Shown here: positions 41,901-52,400 of the stretch, piece by piece
How the letters are laid out: each line of letters begins with the position of its first letter
How positions within the stretch are numbered: the first letter of the stretch is position 1
Program-made: the position numbers and the translations under genes
Source: Phlebotomus papatasi
Lineage: Eukaryota; Arthropoda; Insecta; Diptera; Psychodidae
Reading direction: 5' to 3'
NCBI RefSeq assembly: GCF_024763615.1
Contig: NC_077223.1
Location: 37,014,627 to 37,078,626 of the forward strand
Length of the DNA stretch: 64,000 nt
Notes under the pieces: generated by a model
Database searches by the model: none
Told to the model about the DNA's origin: nothing
Seen by the model: only the letters and a program-made list of their open reading frames with translations

Positions 41901-43472
41901 TTTGAACTTCCATCTGAAAGTGCTCATCGAGACGAAACCAAAAAGGTAAAATTTAGGTCGCTATGTTAATTAGAACCGGAGATAGAGGCCGGTCAATGTT
42001 CGAACTTTGACCCCTTATAGCTCGGGTCAGGGGTTATGGATCGACTTAAGGTTTTTTTTGTTTGATAGGTATAATCAACGGCTACAACATACTAAATTTT
42101 CAGCCCAATGCACAATGGAATTTTTGAGTTATTTAACTTTTAAGATTTAAAAATTTTCTTTTCAAAAAAAGCGCCCCTAGCTGTGGTTTTATGAACTTGC
42201 GATGTTAGAAGGGGAAGTGGCATTTCACGAGAGCTTTCCAAAAAGCCCTCACTTTTTAAATTCTGACAATTAGAACCGGAGTTATGGCCATTTTAAGAAT
42301 TTTTTTTTGGACCCTTATAGCTCGGGTCAGGGGGGTCGGGGGACCTTAAGTTTGGTATTGATGGAAAGCTCTAAGGCCCAGCTATAACAAACTAAAATTT
42401 GAGCCCGCTCAATGCCATAGGGGCGGATCTATTGAGAAAACAAAAAAAGGGGGGTCTTCAAAATGGCGGAAGGAGGGGTGGGGGGTGGGGGGTCAATGCA
42501 CCAAGTTGCAATTTTCACCCGATATATAACCTTTGCCGAAAACCGCAAGTCGATATCTTTTTTAGTTTAGGAGCTATTAAGCTCCAAAGAGCGGCCGGCC
42601 GGGAACGTAAATTAGCCACATATATATTCGTGATCAGGAAGTGCTGAAACACGTTTTGGCCAAGTTTGAGCGCGATCGGACGACATGAAATTTTGTTAGG
42701 ATTATAGTAGGTGAGATTGTTAAGAATCTCACCTAATATAGAGTGGTTTCCTCAATATTCCTTCGCAGGTAAACTATAAGATACCACTAACTAATACTAT
42801 ACGTGGCTAATTCTGCCCCGGTCTCCCCTAATTGTAAGGCCCAGTTTCCTTTAAAAATATGCGAAAATATCGTAAAACAATCTAGCTCCACAGCTCAAAG
42901 TATTCCTACCTCCTCCTAATTGACATAGTTTTCTTTTTCAAAATCGCGTGAACCCCTCGGTTTGAAAAGGATTTTGTTCTAGTGTGTGAAAGTTGAAAGG
43001 TGTTATCTGCTGCATATTACTTTAATTCTTACATGGGACTGTAAATAGGTGTAAGACCAATAAAATAAGTATATCAACTTATTTTCACGATCAAAAGCAA
43101 AAAGAAATTAAATGCTGCAAGTAAATTCTAAAATTCCCACCGTGGTGATGATAGACTCCTTCTGGCTGTTCTCATGAGAGATGCAACCTCAGTTGTGCTA
43201 TTTGTGGGATCAACTCTTGGTGTACTCTGGCTCCGTGTGTTGCTCACTTTGCGATCGCGACGTCCCAAGATTTTTGATCGATATGCTGAGACACCTCCAC
43301 GTGCCTCACGGTGACCTCTAGCATCTTCAGCTACACCATAGACATTCTCATCTTCATCTGAGGAACATCTCTGGCCCAGACGATATCCCTCAGCCAATTG
43401 TCCATGGTGCTGACGATTAATTTTGCGCCTCCTACGCACAACACAAGGCACATCGCGATTCCCATCAGCCAT
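32286..43472 (-). CDS. K2P potassium channel, isoform/gene A (long N-terminus)
   Basis: A two-pore-domain K+ leak channel of the plasma membrane. The exons 43472-43141, 37143-36184, 36078-35921, 35578-35376 and 32912-32286 join in phase to 759 aa. The long cytoplasmic N-terminus carries an Arg-rich start and a coiled coil (RFEEERKRLEIERRKFEQEK), then Ser/Thr-rich sequence. M1 lies near residues 380-402 (LIILIIFCGIGGIIFRFVEG). The P1 filter is VVTTIGYGHI near 484, then M2. M3 (AFFILITYILIGASIYTTW) follows, then P2 STIGFGDFVP and M4. P1 GYG and P2 GFG place it in the TWIK/TASK-like superfamily; I cannot name the orthologue. The last two exons are shared with isoform B. Confidence 0.88.
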
Positions 43473-46400
43473 TTTTCCTCAAGCACTCCACACACCGAAA
43501 ATTTTATTATCACTTTTCAATCAAATTTAAATAAAATTTATCACGGACACAGTATCATTGCAGATCAAAAAAATACCCTTTTCTCTCTCTCAATTTTCAC
43601 TGAATATCCGGGGAGACCGATCGAATCAGTGGCCTTAAGACTTGCGCCATTTTGGAAACTTGTGTAGAAAATTTACTGTGGTGTGAAATTTTCATCTCGC
43701 GAAAGATCCCGAACAGCTAAATATAAAACATAGTGTGGAAATCATGCTCATTTTTATGATATAATCTATTTTGGACCACACTCTACCGTACACACAGAAG
43801 TGATCTGCCTTTCTGTAAGATCAACAAATGCGGATGACGTTAGAGTAGAAAGCTCTAAATATTCTGAACACATTCTCTCCTGAAGACTCAAACCACATTG
43901 ACTAATTCAAGGAAGCAAGTTCATTGAAACATCTTTATTATGTCATCAGTTAAGTATTGCAAATATTCTGTTTGAATGTTTGTAGTATTTAAAGATCTTA
44001 ATTTAACAGGTTCCGAAGATCAAAGAATGAAATTTGTGATAATTCTGTTATGCAGCGGGTGTGATTTACTAAAAATACTTTTGCGACAACCAAATATAAA
44101 TTCAGATCAATTTTGTATATAAATAGATTACGATCAGTAATTGTGTTATTGATGAACACAACTGTCTCTAAATTTATTTGAAATCATTGAACGTTGTGTT
44201 AATTATGATCATAGCACGATCAATTAAATAAATAGTAGAGAAAATGGTCACGCAGACATCCATTAGTGATTTGTTACAATACACGAGAAATTTATAACTG
44301 AAAATTCACTTTGAAATTGCAATATTACTATGCTACATCTTACATTTTCATTCTTAAAAGAAATTTAAAAATAATGCTCTTCACTCTTCCTAATAAATTT
44401 GTTATGCAGATCGTTCCAGATGACATGAAACATTTTAGTAGCAATTAACTAAGATGCTTTATTGAAAATTTCATTGAAGCATTGAGAAAATTCAGGAGGA
44501 CGATTTTCAGTCTTCCACATTTGTCACAAATGTTTTTAACGCCTCTTAAATTGACAACATTTTAAGTATAGCCTGGTACATTGTACTTCGAAGTAGATCA
44601 CATCAAAGGAAAAGAGGTGACAAAATGACCAAGACTTCGCGGAACACTTGAACTTGCTGTGACTCAAAAAATGTAAAAGAGCATTAATGTGAGTCTCATT
44701 GTATTTATTGGAAGAATAGAATTGTTTAGGGGAAAGTGCCCATGCTTTACATGGTTCCAAGCTTTACAATGACTAAGTTTTTCGTATGGTTCTCAATAAA
44801 TGTGACTCATCACATCCATATTTTAAAAACTAGGGGAAGTTGTCTTGTTTTTAAAATATAACTTGGGGTCGCATTTATTCAAAAACATAGGAAAAAATTA
44901 GTCATTATAAAGTTTGGGACCGTTCAAAGCAAGGGCACTTTCCCCTAGCAGTCTAAGGGCTTTGACTGACTTGAGGATTAGCCGAGAGACGGCTTAGCGT
45001 AATTATATTCGAAATAATGTTTAAACCACATTCCTATAATTTTCCACTAATCCGTGTCTTGTCTTAAGCCCTGACTGTGTCAAGGACCTAATACTCATGG
45101 AAATCTTAGGCTGAAATCATAACTTGCGGCTGTATTTGCGTCATTTTCGTATTTTTTACTCAATTTAAATAAAATATTCAGTAAAACTCATATACGGAAG
45201 AATTCGTTTTGAAATATTCAGTCTTAACGTATTTTTAGAATACCTTCCTTAACTTTCAAAAAAAAAAAAAACTCCTGCTATTCTGTAAATTTGGAACTTT
45301 ATCTGATATTTATCTGTTATTCTACTTTGAGCAACTCAAGTTTCGAACAACTCTTTTTTTATCAATATATTCTTAATTAATTTAACCCATTATAATATCA
45401 TATTTTAATAGCTAATCCAATGTCTCCGATTTCTTGATGAGACCCATGAGTCAAATCCACCAGGAACATTGAGAAAAATGAGACGTCCGAAGCTTGAGTC
45501 CTTCGAAGGTAGCGCGTATTTCCCTACGCTTTGTAGGGAAATTTGTAAATATTTTACGAACATTTAACTAAGCGCTCCAATTAAACCTTTTTATGAAACG
45601 GGATTTAAGCTTCCGGGAATTTGGCTTTTCGAGGTTTTGGCCAATGCCACTTTTGGATACTATTTCGGCCAACCTGATTTTCGTAATAATTTTGCCATTC
45701 GAGAACTCTGATCAGGTCTTTTCCTTATCATCTCGTTTATATGGGCGACACATTTTTTTTATTTTCTAGTGTACAACCTTTAGCTAGAGAATAAAAAAAA
45801 AGACTAAAAATTTATGGAATTTTCAGAAACAAATATAGGGCCGAAATTACAAGCTGTCCAGAATTAGGAGCAGTTCCTCTAATAACACTAAAAATTTTAA
45901 AAATTGATCTGATTATTGGCAGAAGTTTCGATTCTCGGTTGGGACATTTCTCAACTGTTTGATCTTTTTTTTATAACGGATAGAAAGCATTTTGCCTGAA
46001 CACAGCCATAGTTCTCCCAAATATACGAACGGTTTTGTAAGCCAAAAGCTATAGATTTTGATCAACTCATTGAATTCCAAAAGGATACTCATAAGATTTC
46101 TTGTTCGAATTACGATGTGCTTCGGGTATAAACGTGGAAGTCATTACTTTATTGCAATGAAAACCAAAATTGACAAAAAAAGGAAACAAAAAAAAACAAC
46201 ATTGTTTTGTCTCCTTATGTGAAATCACGCACGTAATCATTGAGCAAATCAATGCTAATGCAAAAGGTAGTTCGAAAATTGGAATTTCATATTGAATTTT
46301 TGAAAATCAATAAAATTTCTGTCTAACTAGAGCTAGGAAGTTTATATAGAGATTGGCTGGGCTCACAGTTGAAGTTTGACTTCCCAGAAGTGTCTCCACT

Positions 46401-49400
46401 AATAGGTAAATGGCGTTGTATGAGGCTCGTGCTTATCCGGGCTTTTAGGGCCAAAATGTTATTGAGGGACATCAAACTGTTTGAAATCTAATGCTTGTTT
46501 AGTTTTAGGCGAAATATACTCTGCCGCTAAAGAGAAGACATAGAATCTCTATAATCATAACTGGAGTTTGATTAATCAATAGTGTATTGGATGAAAGGTA
46601 GATGAAACTTTGTACAAAAAGACGTTGATTTTATAAGAATTTAAACAGTTTCGAATTTTCACAGTGATTTTCTTCCTCAGTAATTATATATGAGGAATTA
46701 TAATAAATTGAGCGTTTGTTACTTTTATTTTTTTTCACACAACAAAGCCAAAACAGATAAATTTTAAAACTTGAGACACTTTAAAATTCGAACAGGAAGT
46801 ACTTCGGCCACTATGAGGGCTAAACGAGGACTAAAATATTTTTTCTTTGGCTTTCGAAACTGTTACAGTAGACTCTTGCTCAATCGGCTCTTTTTCAATC
46901 GGGCGCAAAATTTTCTTGACAATTTTCACGTATGATTTTAAAGCAAATTTGTTCAAATTCGCTGTAGTTCCCCTTGTTTTATCGTAATTCGAATGTTTTT
47001 TTTGTGGAATTTACAATGACTTTGATGCCCGAATCTCTCGATAATTTGGATGACATTTTGCCCCATATGCCCCATTGAGAGAGAGTCTACTGTATTCGAA
47101 TTTTTTAAACTCAAGCCGTGTATCGTACAAACAAGAAATGAAGACTGATAGATAAGTACTTTGATAAAATCGAATATGAAATATTCCAGCCAGTATGTGG
47201 GATAAAATGAGAAGTAAAATTCCTTTTCTCTGGTTTTTCAATATCGAACTTCGAAAGTCTTTTTTGGTGATGCTCTGACTGTGAACACTCGGATTTTCTA
47301 TTTAGCTCAGACACCTTAACTAGGTATTGACAAACCTATATATTTTTTATTTTCAATCTAAATCATTACCCGTGTCTGATTAATTAATTTTAATTAATTA
47401 ATTAATAATTAATCTGATTAATATGCAAATTTTTACGAATTGGATAAATTACGAATAAATTTGTAAACAGATTTGCAACTTCGGAAGATTTTTTTATATT
47501 ACAAAATATCTAAAGGTTCATGCTGCAGACGTAATTTTCTTTGACTTATCACTATTCCATTGTTACAACAGTCTCTTATTGTTATTGTAAATATAATTTT
47601 TACATATCTTAACCATCCAACATTTTATGTAAATTCCTACGTATAGGCTCAAGAGTATTTTAGAAATCTCGTAAACACAATATTTTTGTCAGATTTTGCA
47701 AGAATTTTCTTCTTCTGAGAAAAATAAGGAGAAAATTATAGCTTTTGTGTGTTCTTTCTTTATTCTGTGGGAATGAGATAAGAAATTGAAAAAAGAAGAA
47801 ATTTTTGAATTGCGAAAATGTTGCTAGTGTCATCCATATTTTGGCACTCAACCAGAAGAGTGAAGAGTTGCGCATCCTTTGCGTGGTAAATGAGTATTTT
47901 CGTGACGTAGCGTTTAGTGTCACTAAATCACCGTATAGTATGAATCACAGATGGAGAATAGAGCAAGGATGAAGTATCTCAATAAATTCTACATTATTCA
48001 TCAAAATGAAATTAAGAAGAAGAAAAAAAGAAAAATATTTTGCTGAAAAATCACAAATATTTGTGTCTGTGACATCTTACCGATTGTCGTGTAAATAGTA
48101 CCGCAGTAGAATACAGAATTCCAGAATGACCACACTTTCTCCGGTGAATTATTGTAACCATTTTTGTAGTATTGAAAGAGACTTTGACGAAAATCATCTA
48201 ATTTTTCTACAATAGCATCCTCCCATTGCTCTTGATCCTGTTTAAAGAAAAACATCAGCGATTTAATTTTAAGCATTAATTTATGAATGTATTAATCTAC
48301 TCACACGTGTTAATCGAGGATTAAAACTCAATTGTCTGATTGCTTTCGCAATAGCGAAACTTTCTTTTCTTACATCCATTATGAGTCTTTCTTCATGAGA
48401 TCCTTTAAAGAAGATAAGAAAAGAGATAAGAGCATAGATAAAATTTCGTTTATTTTCTTGATGATGAACTTTTTTAATCATATACGGAATTAGTATCTCA
48501 CTTTTCATTTTGTAGAATTTTAAATTATTAAAATATTTGATTTATCGCTATTTAAAAAAAAACATATTTTATTTCTAAACTATTTAGAGTGTTTTAACAA
48601 GTTGAATACTATATAGTGCTCGTGCATATAACTCTTTTTAACCTACTACCGTAATTAATAGACTGTTAATACTAACATTGATATCAGAACAATGCAAGAA
48701 ACACTTATAGAAAAAGTTAAATTATAAAATTTTAATTACCTATAACTAACTTTGTACTGTTTTAGGCTAACAAAAGCTGCTAAATGATTTATCTATAGAG
48801 TAAATATTCCTTCAGTGTGTTCAATGTTATTATATTGGCGTAATCAATATTACATTTTGCCGAAAGACACCTTAATATTACTAAGAACACTTATGAAAAC
48901 GATACGTTTTAAAGTATCAAATGTTCCTTTTTACTTAATTGATAACCTTGAGCATATTAAAATGACTGTTAGCACAGGATTCTTTGAGTACATATATCAC
49001 AAAGCACTAACAATATAGAAACCTCGATGATATTTAAAATATTTATATCAATAACGAAAACAACATAAGCCTACACCCCCACAAAATTAACTTCGTATTT
49101 CTGTAATATTTCAGGAAATGTCGCTTTTAGGATTAGTTGTCCTCCAAATAAAGATATTGTAATCCCAGATAAAATAGAGAGTCCAAGGGATTAAAAATCT
49201 TTTGAAGTTTAGGGAGTTTAGGCATTTGGCATAGATCTTTTTTTAGATTTCATTCATATCTTAAATATTTTTAGTATTCCCATTTTATATTCTCCTTTTA
49301 GTGCTCATTGATTACTATAGGCTTTCCTGTTTTAAACTATCCACGCATTGTGAAAATTATATCAAGACTGATATTGAAAAGAACTAATTATTTAAATTCA

Positions 49401-52400
49401 ATTGTTAAAATGAAGTTGAATTAAATTTTTCCACAATTAGGCGAATTACCAATTTCTTTAAATATTTTTTAATTCATTATTGCTGGTTTGAGAATTTATA
49501 TTATAGATATAGACCATTGCAGTTTAAATTGTGCAATTATTGGTTTAAAAATATTCTTAACTCAATATATTCTACTACTTATGACAAAGAAACCTCTTGT
49601 GGGCGCTTGATCTTTTTGCACCAGATGGGAATCGATATCAAAACCGCAAAAATCGAGCTAGGGATCACTCCATTCAAGAGTTAATACCTGTAATTGCACC
49701 ACGAGATCTTCTGGTCTAGAGAATTTATTTATTATTTTGACATATTGCTTATGTAATTTCATAGATGTGATGCTCTTGAAATAGTTTTTTTTTTGCAAAA
49801 AAAAACAGCTTTGTATTGTATAAATGAATAGTGTTTTTTAAGGGGTTACATAGGCCATGAAGCCTAAAAAAAGCATATTTTCTCAATTTTTTTAGAGTAG
49901 TAAAAATATTATGTAATTCAAGCTCTGTAATTACATTTAAATTGTATTTTCTGAAGTTTCCATATAAACATTTTGAAAATTCAGTCGTTCGTGCCAGATT
50001 TTCAGACACACTTTAGGAAAAGAAAAAGATTTTACAGTAATCTCGATTACTCAGAATTGATTACAGTGCTGTCTCTCTATATGCACACTCTCTATATGCA
50101 CAGCTTTTGTGTCGGTTGCATTCAAAATCAATTTGTTTACATTTTGACAAAGTAATAAAGAAAATTATTTTCTTCGTAACTAATTTTTCTTGTTTTTGAT
50201 TTTCTTAATTTATTTTTTCTGTCTCATATTATATTTAAATAAAATAACACGGGAAAATCTAGAACAATAAAAAAATGATAATTTATTAAAAGAAAGAAAA
50301 AAAACCGTTGGGAATTTCAAAAAAAGTTGTGCATATTCAGAGAGAGAACTGTCAAAAAAAGTACCCAAACTGTGCATATAGCGAGACAGCACTGTATTCT
50401 CAAGTCAAAAAAACAAATGTTTTCCATTATTTAAACTCTTACTTGAACGGTGGATTTTGTGTTTCCTCAAACACAACTTATTTTACAAGACAAAACGCTG
50501 TGTAAAATATCCAAAAAATTATAATTTTTATATACTCCGAAAACTACATTTTTTCAAGAATTCTTCGTCCAAGTACGAGTTAAACTTATCTTTTATCAGG
50601 AAATATTTTGTTTTTCTACCTTCAGATGAATCTACTCTGTGTAATCTTGTTCACCGCAAAGTAAGTTTTTTTTTTCTAAAAGCTCCCCGAAAATAGTTTC
50701 CAATGCAAAAGGTAAATTTTTAAAACTTTTAAATAAAAATTTTAGAAAATATATTTAAATGTTTTACTATTATGTGTTTAACGCTCAACGTAAAATAACT
50801 TTTGTTTAAAAAACATGTATTTAAAATTTCCAATGAGAGAGAGCAAGATAACTAGATGTCGGTTTCATTCGCTCTCATTGAAATGTCAAAAACATGTTTA
50901 CAAAATAAAAGTTATTGTGCGCTGGGCATAAGAGCTTCAATTAAATATTTTTTTATATTATTTTGAAAGAAATAGAAAAAAAATCATGTTTTTGGTGTTT
51001 GTGACCACGTAACCTCTTAACTCTTTATGGACGAGTGGGACATCGGTGTCCCAAAAACAAAAATATATTTTTGACTATAAAAATTTATCATGTCCTCTAA
51101 ATAAGTCATAAAAAATAGTTTTTGTTTTTGGGACACCGATGTCCCACTCGTTCTTAAAGGGTTAAAGACTTTTGGACAAGTATTTAATTAATTTTGGAAA
51201 AAAAATGAAATGTATGTGTTTGGAGAACCTATACCAAACCTATACCTATGGAGAATCTATACTATTTGCAAAAACATTAATTAAAATGTCAAAAATAGTT
51301 TATTCTCTTCCAATTTTTTTAGAACATATCAAAAAGAAAATATTAAATTGTTTTTCCAAGAAACCAAACTCTTTCGCTTTTTAAAAGAGAAGTAATGTTT
51401 TTTTATAGTATAGTGTTAGCAGTGTTTTAAGAAGGGAAGAAATGGAAAAAAATGTAAAAAGTCAGATCAAATTAATAACAAAAATTTTGTACATACATTA
51501 TTTATATTCAATATTGCGAAATTAGACTTCAGTATATTTCATGCCTTTTAGATCTACACACAGATCTCTTCTTAAGACTATATTTGGAAATAATAAAATT
51601 ATTAATTATTTTTCCAGAATGTGTATTAGTATTTAATAGGGAATTATTTTTTTTATTTTATTTTTTTATTTTTTTTGGAAATATTCTTATTTTATTATTG
51701 TCCTTGTGTTAAATCTGAGTCGTCGAATTATTGTTTTACATACTAAAAAAAACATAGACAGTATTTCTCAACACTTTGCAAAGGGGAAACAATTTCTTAT
51801 CTTTGATAAATTTATTGAATTAAATTTCTTTCAAAGGAAAGAAAGTTTTATACGGACTAAGGTTAAAAAATATGGCTTAGCTGCGTTTATTTTTTAAAAG
51901 TAAAATATTATATAAATAAAAGATTAGTCTATGAAATTTTGAAGAAACATTAGTCCTGCTTCTTATTTAGAAATTTTGAAATTTTAATCATCAGACGTAT
52001 TAACCGTGCAGTCTGATATTGCTTCATAACTTGTCAAAACTTTTTATAAAAATGACTGAAATTGGTAAAACTAAATTAAGCACTTTTTGTAAATGTAAAA
52101 AGACCGTAAATTCCTTCTGTTATATTTGAATATTTGTTAATTCTAATTTTTTGTTGTAAAAAATAAAATAAAATAAATAATAAAATTTAGACAAACTTAC
52201 CCTCAACAGCTTTGAAAATATATGCCCCAGCTAAACTGTACAGAAGCACCACAATCACAAGGAAGATATGGGTGAACCACTTTTTGGACCAACTACTGAA
52301 CTTCTCATACACCCATAGGGCAACTTTTTCCCCGTGCCCCAGTCCCAATTTGGTGAAATCTTTGATACCCTCGAATTGCTTAGACATAAAGTCGCCATAC

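Larger units (their letters stand above)
49838..51016. mobile_element. Possible 1.2-kb element with GGTTAC ends, holding two smaller elements
   Basis: AAGGGGTTACATAGGCCATG on the left and GTGACCACGTAACCTCTTAA on the right are imperfectly inverted. Inside lie a TA-flanked MITE (50064-50394) and a palindromic repeat (about 50795-50935). The outer ends are weak, so the whole is tentative. Confidence 0.4.

Noticed and set aside
43128..43472. An independent small gene at 43.1-43.5 kb
   Set aside because: The frame ends in a donor whose phase matches the 37143 exon, and the Arg-rich text suits a channel N-terminus, so it is treated as the first exon of K2P isoform A.
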